A stretch of 64,000 nucleotides of DNA from Catellatospora vulcania. Lineage in GTDB: Bacteria; Actinomycetota; Actinomycetes; Mycobacteriales; Micromonosporaceae. Location: assembly GCF_009720385.1 (NCBI RefSeq), contig NZ_ML769303.1:85969-149968 (forward strand), written 5' to 3'. Under the pieces are notes generated by a model, which had not been told where the DNA came from, did no database searches, and saw nothing but the letters and a program-made list of their open reading frames with translations. Of the stretch, positions 18,437 to 30,454 are shown piece by piece (within the stretch, counting starts at the first letter, position 1; every line of letters begins with the position of its first letter). Both the position numbers and the translations under genes were made by a program.

Positions 18437-19032
18437 CATGCTTCTTCCTCGACGGCGGAGAGGTCCTCCCGGACCACGGCCGCGACCCAGGCGTCGCGGC
18501 GCTCGCCGCGGTGCGCGCAGCCGTTGCGCTGGACGCCCTCGTACCGGAAGCCGGCCTTCTCGGCGACCCGGCGCGAGCCGTCGTTGCCCACGTACGCCTT
18601 CCATTCCACCCGGGCCAGGCCGAGTTCGCGGATGCCCCACTCGGCGACGGCGCGTAGCGCGGCGCTCATGTAGCCGTGGCCGCGGGCGTGCGGCGCGGTG
18701 AGGAAGCCGACGTCGGCGACCTCCGGGTCACCGGATACGCGCAGGTCGATCTGGCCCACGTAGGCGTCGTCGGCGTCCGCGAGCACGAACGCGGCGCCCT
18801 GCCGGCGCTGCCACCACCCGGGGGCGTAGTCGGTGACGAAGCCGACCGCCTTCTCGTGGTCGTAGCCGAGGGGCACGGTGGTCCAGCGCAGGGTCTCCGG
18901 GTCGAGGCAGGCGGCCAGGACGCCGGAGGTGTCGGCGAGCTGGGCCGGCCGCAGGGTCAGCGCCGCGCCCTTGTCGGTGACGGTGCGCAGGACCGGTTGG
19001 GGGTCGTCGTACGGGTCGGTCATGGCCCCCAC
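18436..19032 (-). CDS. GNAT family N-acetyltransferase (RimJ/RimL-like)
   Basis: This single-domain GNAT protein has 198 residues (LTLRPAQLADTSGVLAACLDPETLRWTTVP ... VGFLTAPHARGHGYMSAALRAVAEWGI). The acetyl-CoA loop is seen as HARGHGYM. A C-terminal pattern NDGSRRVAEKAGFRYEG is typical of ribosomal-protein or alanine acetyltransferases. Its stop overlaps the first mini-ORF start of the 68-bp repeat, linking it translationally with the downstream tandem-GNAT gene. The substrate is unknown. Confidence 0.88.
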   Translation of the reverse strand: MGAMTDPYDDPQPVLRTVTDKGAALTLRPAQLADTSGVLAACLDPETLRWTTVPLGYDHEKAVGFVTDYAPGWWQRRQGAAFVLADADDAYVGQIDLRVSGDPEVADVGFLTAPHARGHGYMSAALRAVAEWGIRELGLARVEWKAYVGNDGSRRVAEKAGFRYEGVQRNGCAHRGERRDAWVAAVVREDLSAVEEEA

Positions 19033-19072
19033 CCTGGCATATCCGTCCGCGGACCGGCACGCCGATTACCGG

Positions 19073-20683
19073 TCAGACGAGCGCGACCAGCACGTCGCGC
19101 TGCTCGTCGACGATCTGCCGGGGCAGCAGCCGGTGGTCCACGAGCTGGTCGACGGTGAGCAGCGGCCCGGCCGCGGTGCGGTGCTCGACGATGCGCCGGG
19201 CCTGGTCCGGGCCGATCCCGGGCACGCGGGCCAGCACCTCGGCGGGCACGCCGTTGACGTCGACCAGGCCGCCGTCGTCGTAGGCGGGTGCGAGGTCGGG
19301 GCGGCCGATGTGCAGTCGGCGCGCGATGTCGGGATGCTGGGTCAGCAGCCGGCGCGCCTGCTCCCGGCGTACCCGCAGCTCGATGGCCTGCACGGTGGTG
19401 GCCGAGGGCTGGTGGCGCGGCTTGTCCAGGCCCAGGAACACCCCCTGCGCGATGCCGCCGACCCACATCACCAGCGCCGCCATCATGGAGATGTCGTCGC
19501 CGACGGTGGTCTGCTCGGTGTCGGTGCTGATGGAGGTCCACGAGACGATGGCCAGGGTCAGGTAGGCGGCGGAGCACAGGCCGATCCGCCAGCTGCGCCG
19601 GTACGCGGCGAAGAAGCCCATCACCGCGAAGCTGGCGAAGCCGCAGGACAGCAGCGGCACCGCGCCGCCGATCGCGGCCAGCACGATGCGCAGCGTGCCC
19701 GCCGTGTCCGCCGGTCGGGCCGGGGGAGGCGGATATGGCGGCGCCCAGGCCGGTGTGCCGTACGGCAGCCAGGCGCCGGGCGGCGCGTACACGGCGCCCG
19801 GGTGCCCGGCCGGTGGCAGCGGATGCGGGTACGGCGGCGGTGCGAAGCCGACCGGCGGCCCGGCGTGCGTGCCAGGCGCCGGCGCCCCGGCGTACGCGGC
19901 GGCGGGGCGCAGCAGTGCCGCGTCGCCCTGCAGGATGGCGCGGTGCAACTGCTGCAGCCGCTCGCCGGGCTCCACCCCGAACTCCTCGGCCAGCAGCGCA
20001 CGGGTGTCGCGGTACGCGGCCAGCGCCTCGGCCTGCCGGCCGCACCGGTAGAGCGCCAGGATCAGCAGGTGGCGCAGCCCTTCCCGGAGCGGGAACTCGG
20101 CGACCAGCTCGACCAGCCGGGTCGCGGCGTCCACGTGCCGGCCCAGTTCGAGTTCCAGTTCGACCATGGTCTCCAGGGCGGCGGCGCGGGTCTCCAGCAG
20201 CCGCTCGCGGGCCGTGTCGAAGACCGGTCCGGGCAGGCCGCCCAGCGGCTCGGCCCGCCACAGCGCCGTCGCCTCCCGCAGCACCGCGACGGCCTCCACG
20301 AGCCGCTGGTCGGCGTGCAGCGCCTGCGCGCGGGATACCTGCCGGGCGAACACGTCGGTGTCGAGGCTGCCTTCCGGCGCCGCGAGGAGGTACCCGGCCG
20401 GGGTCAGCGTGATCAGGCGGCCCGGGTTGCGGGGCGAGTGCTCGGGGTCCAGCGCCCGGCGCAGGCCCGCGACGTACTTCTGCACCACGTTCGGGCCGTT
20501 CTCCGGCGGGTCGGACTGCCAGACCGCGTCGATGATGGCGGCGGGGGCGACCGGCCGGTTGGCGTTGAGCACCAGCATCGCCAGCACCGCCCGCTGCTTG
20601 CCGGGTCCGAGGTCGAGTTCCGTGTTGCCGTGCCACGCCCGCAGCGGGCCCAGCAGCTCGAAGCGCAGCGGCCTGTCGGTCAC
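19073..20683 (-). CDS. SARP-type regulator with membrane segments and C-terminal helix-hairpin-helix
   Basis: This 536-residue protein combines several modules. Residues about 1-95 are an OmpR-like winged helix (RFELLGPLRAWHG ... VVQKYVAGLRRAL) and about 100-245 a bacterial transcriptional activator domain, the SARP arrangement. Next come a Pro/Gly/Tyr-rich linker (about 260-325), three hydrophobic segments (about 330-430), a basic region, and a ComEA-like helix-hairpin-helix (VDVNGVPAEVLARVPGIGPDQARRIV). The GTG at 20683 is chosen because GGAGGGACC precedes it. SARPs activate secondary-metabolism genes; membrane anchoring plus a second DNA-binding motif is unusual. No target cluster is adjacent. 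Confidence 0.85.
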   Translation of the reverse strand: MTDRPLRFELLGPLRAWHGNTELDLGPGKQRAVLAMLVLNANRPVAPAAIIDAVWQSDPPENGPNVVQKYVAGLRRALDPEHSPRNPGRLITLTPAGYLLAAPEGSLDTDVFARQVSRAQALHADQRLVEAVAVLREATALWRAEPLGGLPGPVFDTARERLLETRAAALETMVELELELGRHVDAATRLVELVAEFPLREGLRHLLILALYRCGRQAEALAAYRDTRALLAEEFGVEPGERLQQLHRAILQGDAALLRPAAAYAGAPAPGTHAGPPVGFAPPPYPHPLPPAGHPGAVYAPPGAWLPYGTPAWAPPYPPPPARPADTAGTLRIVLAAIGGAVPLLSCGFASFAVMGFFAAYRRSWRIGLCSAAYLTLAIVSWTSISTDTEQTTVGDDISMMAALVMWVGGIAQGVFLGLDKPRHQPSATTVQAIELRVRREQARRLLTQHPDIARRLHIGRPDLAPAYDDGGLVDVNGVPAEVLARVPGIGPDQARRIVEHRTAAGPLLTVDQLVDHRLLPRQIVDEQRDVLVALV

Positions 20684-21081
20684 GGTCCCTCCTGTCGGCT
20701 GGCGTGGGCCCCGTGGGCAGTGAGCTGCCTGCACAACGTTGACCTGGGCTGACGTGATCACGGCAGCGGGAGCGCAGCAGTCGGCAGCATAGCGGCAGCG
20801 CGGCTGGGGCAGGGGCCGCCACCATGGTGATCGTGAGCGGAGCGGCCCGGCCCTGCGTCAGGGGGTACGGGGGCGGCCGGCACGGCGGGTCTGCCGTGGC
20901 GGCCGTCTCCCCGGCGGCGGGGAACCGGGCGCCCGCGAACGACCCCGTTCGGCCGAGCGTGGGGCCTGGAGGTTTGTGACTTCGTGACCGATTCTGCCGG
21001 ATCACTTCCCTGGGGGTGACGATTCGCCGTCCGATGCGCCTACGATGGGTCGGCAGACTGTCTAGGGAGCGTTGAACACCC
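20684..21081. other. Divergent intergenic region between SARP gene and secA
   Basis: These 398 bases contain no credible gene. A possible secA -10 element, TACGAT, lies at 21041-21046. I see no hairpin or operator of note. Confidence 0.5.
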
Positions 21082-23919
<2,838 letters not shown>

Positions 23920-23940
23920 GCACCGCCTGACAAACACGAA

Positions 23941-23969
23941 GAAGGACCGGCCCTGGCGGCCGGTCCTTC
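23941..23969. terminator. Terminator after secA
   Basis: GAAGGACCGGCC pairs perfectly with GGCCGGTCCTTC across a 5-base loop, then TTCTTCGTC. It separates converging secA and the Rv3235-like gene. Confidence 0.85.
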
Positions 23970-24030
23970 TTCGTCGTGGAGCCCGGAACGAGCGACGCGG
24001 GTGTGGGGTCGCAGCCGCCCGCCCCGGGGG

Positions 24031-24537
24031 TCAGAGCAGCACCGTGAGGGCGGTGCAGCGCCAGTTCGCGGCGTCGCGTTCCAGCCGGTACGCCACCGAC
24101 CAGGTGCTGCGGCCGTCGCTGAGCACTGCGGCGACCTCGGCGACGCCCGGACGGGGCTCGCAGGTGCGCAGTTGGCGGCGTCGGACGGGCCGCCGTGGCG
24201 CGCTCGCCGGCACGGTCTGCCGCAGCGCGGCCAGCCGGCGCAGGCCGCGGGACAGCTCCTCGAGCACGTCGTTGGCCTCGGTGACGCGCAGCAGCGGGCG
24301 CAGCTGGCTGGGGGAGCGGAAGCCGTTGAACAGCTCCAGGCACAGGTTCAGGAAGCGCAGGGCCGCGGTGTGGCACTCAGGGGAGGCCCCGGCCACGGCC
24401 TCCGGCGGAATGACCTCGCGGGGCTCGGGCCGGACCGGCCGGTAGGTGGTGGGGCGCAGCTCGTCGTCGAACGGCGGATCGAGCGGGGGCGCGCGATGGA
24501 TGCGGACGGATCCGGCAGCAACGGCGAGCGCCGTCAT
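24031..24537 (-). CDS. Rv3235-like conserved protein
   Basis: This 168-residue protein belongs to a small actinobacterial family found near secA (named after mycobacterial Rv3235; function unknown). A basic, disordered N-terminal third rich in Pro and Arg is followed by a conserved compact part (FLNLCLELFNGFRSPSQLRPLLR ... ELSRGLRRLAALR) and a C-terminal strand region (SDGRSTWSVAYRLERDAANWRCTALTVLL). The ATG at 24537 has GGTGGTGG upstream. Its promoter region contains three 10-bp-phased repeats, described separately. Confidence 0.8.
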   Translation of the reverse strand: MTALAVAAGSVRIHRAPPLDPPFDDELRPTTYRPVRPEPREVIPPEAVAGASPECHTAALRFLNLCLELFNGFRSPSQLRPLLRVTEANDVLEELSRGLRRLAALRQTVPASAPRRPVRRRQLRTCEPRPGVAEVAAVLSDGRSTWSVAYRLERDAANWRCTALTVLL

Positions 24538-24556
24538 CGGGACCACCACCTTTGAT

Positions 24557-24586
24557 CTTGAGTTTGCTTGAGTTTGCCTCCGTTTG
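24557..24586 (-). promoter_or_regulatory. Three 10-bp-phased CAAAC direct repeats in the Rv3235-like promoter
   Basis: Read on the minus strand, 24586-24557 consists of CAAACGGAGG, CAAACTCAAG, CAAACTCAAG head to tail. Each unit is 10 bp, about one helical turn. They end 20 bases before the ATG at 24537. A related pair lies before the neighbouring HTH gene, which suggests operators for that protein. Confidence 0.55.
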
Positions 24587-24661
24587 ACATTTGTAGCTTG
24601 TGGACGAGGCATCGGTCAATGCCAATCTCGGGATCTTGGTGAGCAGCGGACCCCGCCGGGC

Positions 24662-24895
24662 TCAGTCTTCGCCGCCGGCCAGCGGGTTGTCCTTCACGTA
24701 CTGCTGCGTCTCGTCGTAGAGCCGGCCGATGAACTCCTCCAGCCGGGCCCGCTCGACGCGCCACTGACCGCGGCCGCCCAGCCGGATGGCGGCCAGCTCA
24801 CCTCGCCGGACCAGCGCGTAGATCTGCGCCGTGGAGGTGCTGAGCTCCTCGGCGACCTGCTCCAGGGTGAGGAACCGGGGCAACGGCTGGGTCAT
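24662..24895 (-). CDS. Excisionase/BldC-type helix-turn-helix DNA-binding protein
   Basis: This 77-residue protein is essentially one MerR-like/excisionase-family winged helix (FLTLEQVAEELSTSTAQIYALVRRGELAAIRLGGRGQWRVERARLEEFI) with a short acidic tail. It resembles BldC-type developmental regulators in size and fold, but is not clearly BldC itself. Such proteins bind head-to-tail on direct repeats. CAAAC-type direct repeats occur both upstream of this gene and upstream of the Rv3235-like gene, making auto- and local regulation plausible (inference). Confidence 0.88.
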   Translation of the reverse strand: MTQPLPRFLTLEQVAEELSTSTAQIYALVRRGELAAIRLGGRGQWRVERARLEEFIGRLYDETQQYVKDNPLAGGED

Positions 24896-24930
24896 GGCGG
24901 GCGATCTCCTGAAGAGGGGGCGGATTCGTG

Positions 24931-24950
24931 CGGTTGCCTCAGTTTGCCAT
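24931..24950 (-). promoter_or_regulatory. CAAAC-type repeat pair upstream of the HTH gene
   Basis: On the minus strand 24946-24937 reads CAAACTGAGG and the next ten bases begin CAACCG. The site is 36-55 bases upstream of the HTH start, matching the spacing and sequence of the repeats at 24557-24586. Confidence 0.45.
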
Positions 24951-25026
24951 CGGATGGTGTGGCGCGGGGAGTCCGGTGTCGCCGTGCGAGACTGTGCGCA
25001 GGCGAACGGGGACGGAGGGATCCGAC

Positions 25027-25530
25027 GTGGGCAACGATCTCGTGAGGGTGTACCTGCCGGCGACGGTGCGGCTGGTGGCGGCGTTGCGCGACGCCGACGA
25101 GCTGCCCGGCGAGACGGCGCACGCGGTGACCCCGGCCCTGCGCGAGTGGTACGCCGAGGGCGACGAGGAGGAGCTGGAGTACGTCGCCTTCATGCGGGCC
25201 GCCCAGGACGCGCTGCGCCTGCTGCGCGACGACCCTTCGGCGCCCCGGCGGCGGGTGGTGGTCTCCGCCGACGTGCCCGCGAGCCAGGTGACCGTCGAGA
25301 GCCGTGACCTGGGCGCCAGCTCGGTCCGGCTGAACAGTGCGCTGCGCCGCGCCGCGATCGCCGCTTTCCACGTGGACGAGCCCGACGCGGAGCCGGTGGT
25401 GGCCGAGGCCGCCGAGGTGGTCGAGCGGGCCGCGGGCGGCGACCCGGACGCGCAGTTCACCGTCGACTCCGCCGAGGACCTGGACCTGCTCTGGTACGCA
25501 CCGGAGGAGCTCGACGAGCTCCTCCGGTGA
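25027..25530 (+). CDS. DUF6912 family protein
   Basis: This protein has about 167 residues and starts with the family pattern [23 protein letters not shown]. It is a soluble alpha/beta protein with acidic patches ([25 protein letters not shown]) and the closing [19 protein letters not shown] 25027 has GGAGGGATCCGAC in front; GTG 25042 would begin exactly at the conserved domain. Function is unknown. Its last codons encode a perfect 31-bp palindrome that probably acts as a transcription terminator. Confidence 0.8.
   Translation: MGNDLVRVYLPATVRLVAALRDADELPGETAHAVTPALREWYAEGDEEELEYVAFMRAAQDALRLLRDDPSAPRRRVVVSADVPASQVTVESRDLGASSVRLNSALRRAAIAAFHVDEPDAEPVVAEAAEVVERAAGGDPDAQFTVDSAEDLDLLWYAPEELDELLR
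25499..25529. terminator. Palindrome inside the 3' end of the DUF6912 gene
   Basis: CACCGGAGGAGCTCG, a central A, and the exact reverse complement make a 31-bp perfect palindrome that spans the final codons and stop. It lies between converging genes with only 6 bases separating them. Confidence 0.65.
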
Positions 25531-25536
25531 GCCCGG

Positions 25537-26493
25537 TCAGTCCCGGACGGCCTTGGGCAGCGTCCGGCCGTACGCGATGATCGTGGTGATCGCGCCGACG
25601 AACAGCACGACCAGCCCGGTGTTCAGGCGCGACGCCGCGATGAAGGACAGGATCTCGGTGTCCGCGGAGATGTCCTTCTCGGCGTAGGAGAGCAGCCGGG
25701 CGACGCCCAGCCGGGTGCAGAATTCGGCGACGATCAGCAGCAGCCCGGCAGCCGCGCCCGCGGCCAGGAACACCGGCCACTTCGGGGTGTCCCCGCTGCG
25801 CGCGGCCGCCCGCCGGATGCGCCAGTACGCGACGAGTCCGGCGATCAGCCCGGCGATGACCGCAGTGGTGCCCGCCAGCAGCCCGTTCGCGGAGTACCGT
25901 TCGGCGGCGGTGTCGCCGCTGCCGAACGCGTTCAGCAGCGGCGTGGAGAACAGCGCCACCACGTTGAGGAAGACCAGCACCATCAGCGCCGCGGACAGGC
26001 CCGCGGCCATGATGCGGGCCGGGCGGATCGCGCCCAGCGCCCCGCCGAGCGCGCCGGCCACCCCGACGGCGACCGCGACCACGCCCACGGCGCGGGCCGA
26101 CATGCCGTACGCCAGCAGGACCGCCCCGCTGGCCAGCGTGCCGGTCAGCAGGCCGGCGGCGGCGCCCACGGCCCAGCGGCCGGCGCCGCGCTCCGCCCAC
26201 GGCTTGCGGCGGCCCAGCGCGAGCGTGGACCACAGCCCTACCGCGGCTCCGGCGAGCAGGTTGGCCTGGATCACCTGCGGCAGCAGGATCGCCGCCATGA
26301 CCAGGCTCCAGTCGCCCCCCTCGCCGGTGAACGCGGTCCGGTAGAAGAGCAGGGTCACCAGGAGCCAGGCCAGGGCGGAGAAGGCCAGCCAGCCGGTCGT
26401 GGACGGGGCGGGCTGCGGCTGCGGCGCCGCGGGCGGCTCCGCACCGGACCTGCGCGAGGACTGGGTGGGCGTGGCGATCGCGGGCTCGGTCAT
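25537..26493 (-). CDS. Polytopic membrane protein of unknown function
   Basis: This 318-residue protein has a Ser/Pro/Gln-rich cytosolic N-terminus (about 1-32) and seven to eight hydrophobic helices (for example GWLAFSALAWLLVTLLFY, GLLTGTLASGAVLLAYG, VVLFVGAITTIIAYG). No transporter or enzyme motif is recognisable. The ATG at 26493 has an AGGAGACC ribosome site. It converges with the DUF6912 gene and diverges from pruA. Function cannot be assigned. Confidence 0.8.
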   Translation of the reverse strand: MTEPAIATPTQSSRRSGAEPPAAPQPQPAPSTTGWLAFSALAWLLVTLLFYRTAFTGEGGDWSLVMAAILLPQVIQANLLAGAAVGLWSTLALGRRKPWAERGAGRWAVGAAAGLLTGTLASGAVLLAYGMSARAVGVVAVAVGVAGALGGALGAIRPARIMAAGLSAALMVLVFLNVVALFSTPLLNAFGSGDTAAERYSANGLLAGTTAVIAGLIAGLVAYWRIRRAAARSGDTPKWPVFLAAGAAAGLLLIVAEFCTRLGVARLLSYAEKDISADTEILSFIAASRLNTGLVVLFVGAITTIIAYGRTLPKAVRD

Positions 26494-26873
26494 CGTGGTC
26501 TCCTGTTGGGCGACAGTGGGCCTGCCGACGGCATGGTGCTCGCCGCGGCGGCCCCGTGTCGGAAGGGCCTGGACGGCTGGCGCGGGGCCACCGGTGGAAC
26601 CGGTCCGGCCGACCGGCTCGCCGACGGCGCGGCGAGCCCGGACGGACGTGGTCCCATGGTCCGGCGACCTAGCCTAGCCAGGCCTGAGGGGTGGGTAGGC
26701 TGGAGCGGTAGGGCAGGCCCGGTGACCTGGACCGGGTTGCGGCTGTTCCGGTCGTCGCCGAGCCGGTCAAGGTCGAACGGATCACATGTCTGCCGCAGGG
26801 CCGGGCTGTGGCGGTACTTTGCGTGCAAGTATGCAAAGAACGTTGACGAACCTTCCGACCGGAGGAGCCATCG
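26494..26873. other. Divergent region upstream of pruA with dyad operator
   Basis: These 380 bases have no credible gene. At 26817-26838 there is a dyad CTTTGC-N10-GCAAAG in a locally AT-richer stretch 36 bases before pruA, a good candidate binding site for a proline-responsive regulator (inference). Confidence 0.5.
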
Positions 26874-28520
<1,647 letters not shown>

Positions 28521-28530
28521 CCAGCTGATC

Positions 28531-28570
28531 GAAGAAGGGGCCGCATCCAGGGGATACGGCCCCTTCTTTC
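28531..28570 (+). terminator. Terminator after pruA
   Basis: GAAGAAGGGGCCG (28531-28543) pairs with CGGCCCCTTCTTTC (28557-28570). Confidence 0.85.
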
Positions 28571-28596
28571 GTATATGTCTGGGTTACCGTGATCGC

Positions 28597-29376
28597 GTGC
28601 AGAGCTTCGGGGAGCAGGGCGGACGCCTGACCTACGGCACCTATCTGCGCGTGCCCGAGCTGCTGGCCCAGCAGGTGCCCCAGTCCGCCCCGGCCGCCCA
28701 CGACGAGCTGCTGTTCATCACCATCCACCAGGCGTACGAGCTGTGGTTCCAGCTGCTGCTGCACGAGCTGGCCGACGCCCGGGACCGGATGCTGGCGGGG
28801 GAGAGCTACCTGCCCCGGGTGCGCCTGGAGCGCTGCCACGCGGTCGAGGTGCTGCTGGTCGGCCAGGTCGACGTCATCGACACGATGACCCCGCAGGACT
28901 TTCTCGCGTTCCGCACCCTGCTCGCGCCCGCCTCCGGTTTCCAGTCCGCCCAGTTCCGCGAGATCGAGTTCATCTCCGGCCTCAAGGACCCGGGCTTCGT
29001 GGAGCGGCTGCGCGGGCTGGCCCCGGCCGAGGAGGAGCGGCTGCGCCGCCGGCTGGCCGAACCGACCCTCTGGGACGGCTACCTGGCGCTGCTGGCCGCG
29101 CACGGCTTCGCCGTCGGTTCCGACGACGAGGTGCTGGCCGCGCTGGTCACCATCGCCCGCGACCGGGAGCATCACGGCGCGCTCTGGGACCTGGCCGAGG
29201 CGCTCATCGCCCACGACCAGGCGTGGTCACTGTGGCGGGCCCGGCACGTGCTGATGGCCGAACGCCAGATCGGCGCCAAACCCGGCACCGGCGGCTCCGC
29301 CGGCAGCCCCTACCTCCGCTCCCGCCTGGACACCCGCTTCTACCCCGCCCTCTGGTCCCTACGCGCCGCCCTCTGA
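28597..29376 (+). CDS. kynA: Tryptophan 2,3-dioxygenase
   Basis: This 259-residue haem dioxygenase opens the indole ring of L-tryptophan to N-formylkynurenine, the first step of the kynurenine pathway. It begins LTYGTYLRVPELLAQQ and contains the family signature FITIHQAYELWFQLLLHEL. The C-terminal part has WSLWRARHVLMAERQIGAKPGTGGSAGSPYLRSRLD, in which the conserved RH and GTGGS loop bind substrate. The GTG start is supported by alignment with the family N-terminus. No kynureninase or formamidase is beside it, so it stands alone. Confidence 0.95.
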   Translation: MQSFGEQGGRLTYGTYLRVPELLAQQVPQSAPAAHDELLFITIHQAYELWFQLLLHELADARDRMLAGESYLPRVRLERCHAVEVLLVGQVDVIDTMTPQDFLAFRTLLAPASGFQSAQFREIEFISGLKDPGFVERLRGLAPAEEERLRRRLAEPTLWDGYLALLAAHGFAVGSDDEVLAALVTIARDREHHGALWDLAEALIAHDQAWSLWRARHVLMAERQIGAKPGTGGSAGSPYLRSRLDTRFYPALWSLRAAL

Positions 29377-29583
29377 CCCGCTCCCGTGCCCCGCCTCGCT
29401 CCCGCGCCCCGCCTCGCCCCCGCGCCCCGCCCGGCCGCGCGCCCCGCCTCGTGCCCTCGCCCCCCGGCGTGCGCCCCGCTCCGCGCCGCGCTTCGCGCCC
29501 TCGCCCCCCGGCCGTGCGCCCTGCTTCGCGCCCTCCGCGCCGCGCGGCCCGCGCCGCGCCGCGCACTGCGCTTCGCGCTCGGT

Positions 29584-29650
29584 GAAGATCGCTGTTTCGT
29601 GTCGAGATCTCGGGTCTGGCCCCACTTTCCGACACGAAACGGCGATCTTC
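29584..29650. repeat. Long inverted repeat with AAGATCGC ends
   Basis: Two 21-bp arms (29584-29604 and 29630-29650) match with a single mismatch and enclose a 25-base loop. The outer ends AAGATCGC/GCGATCTT are shared with the hairpins at 51878-51970 and 53838-53918. Confidence 0.8.
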
Positions 29651-29831
29651 GCGAGGATCTTGTGGACTGAGCTGTGGATATGTCGGGTTTGGGGTGATCA
29701 TTGAGGAGGTGTACAAGATCGGGAGGGTGTGGGGAGGGGGTGAAAAGGGGCGACACGCCGAGGGGAGAGATATCGGGCGGTTTGTGTTATCCCGTCAGGC
29801 GGGACGTCCAGGGCAGGAAACGGACATATTC

Positions 29832-29847
29832 CTGTCTGATCAGACAG
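29832..29847. promoter_or_regulatory. Perfect 16-bp palindrome upstream of the PadR gene
   Basis: CTGTCTGATCAGACAG lies about 88 bases before the padR-type start codon and is a candidate autoregulatory operator (inference). Confidence 0.5.
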
Positions 29848-29934
29848 TCGGAAAGGGACTGTCCGGCGGGGAATGTGCACTGTGGATGGGCCGATATCCT
29901 GGACAGAAGGCTGTGAAAGTGGCAGCGTTGAGTC

Positions 29935-30450
29935 ATGGCAGAGGTAGGAATCAACGCTACTGCGGCGGCCGTGCTCGGCCTGCTGCACGACGGCCCCATG
30001 ACCGGTGGCCAGCTGATGGCGGCGGCCGAACGCCGGCTCAGCCCGTACTGGTCGATGACCCGGTCCCAGGTCTACCGTGAACTGCCGGTCCTCGCCGAGC
30101 TCGGCTTCGTCAAGCTCGGCAAGCCCGGCCCGCGGGCGAGCCAGCCCTACGCGATCACCGCGTCGGGCAAGCGCGCCTTCGCCCGCTGGCTGAACGAGGA
30201 GCCCGGCCGCGAGCTGGTGCGCAACCCGTATGCACTGCGTGTCGCGTTCGGATCCACGCACGCGACCAACCAGTTCGACTCGCTGCTCAACAGCGCCAAC
30301 TCGCACCACACCGAGGCCCTCGCGGAAGCCCGCGAGCAGGCCAAGGAGGCCAAGAAGGAGGGCGACGACTTCACCGCAGCAGGGCTGGAGTTCGCCGTCG
30401 CCTACCACAAGGCCGCGTTGAACTGGCTGAAGACCGCCATCGCCAAGTAG
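29935..30450 (+). CDS. PadR family transcriptional regulator
   Basis: This 171-residue protein has an N-terminal PadR winged helix (AAAVLGLLHDGPMTGGQLMAAAERRLSPYWSM ... YRELPVLAELGFVKLGKPGPRASQPYAIT). A C-terminal Vir-type helical dimerisation part follows, with a charged coiled stretch (EALAEAREQAKEAKKEG). PadR proteins usually repress stress or efflux genes in response to small molecules. The palindrome at 29832-29847 is a likely target. It converges with the sugar kinase gene with only 4 bases between. Confidence 0.92.
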   Translation: MAEVGINATAAAVLGLLHDGPMTGGQLMAAAERRLSPYWSMTRSQVYRELPVLAELGFVKLGKPGPRASQPYAITASGKRAFARWLNEEPGRELVRNPYALRVAFGSTHATNQFDSLLNSANSHHTEALAEAREQAKEAKKEGDDFTAAGLEFAVAYHKAALNWLKTAIAK

Positions 30451-30454
30451 CGCC

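Larger units (their letters stand above)
29377..29934. other. Gene-free region with C-rich tract, long hairpin and PadR control region
   Basis: This 558-base gap contains an almost A-free C-rich tract (29380-29580), a long hairpin (29584-29650) and the promoter region of the PadR gene with a 16-bp palindrome (29832-29847). The open frames that cross it have repeat-like Pro/Arg/Ala composition and are not credible genes. Confidence 0.6.

Noticed and set aside
17137..18657. 506-codon plus-strand open frame over the GNAT genes
   Set aside because: It is complementary to two clear GNAT genes, and its translation has no recognisable domain.
29380..29716. Arg/Pro/Ala-rich open frames in the C-rich tract
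   Set aside because: They are low-complexity translations of a repeat in several frames on both strands, with no start signal or homology.
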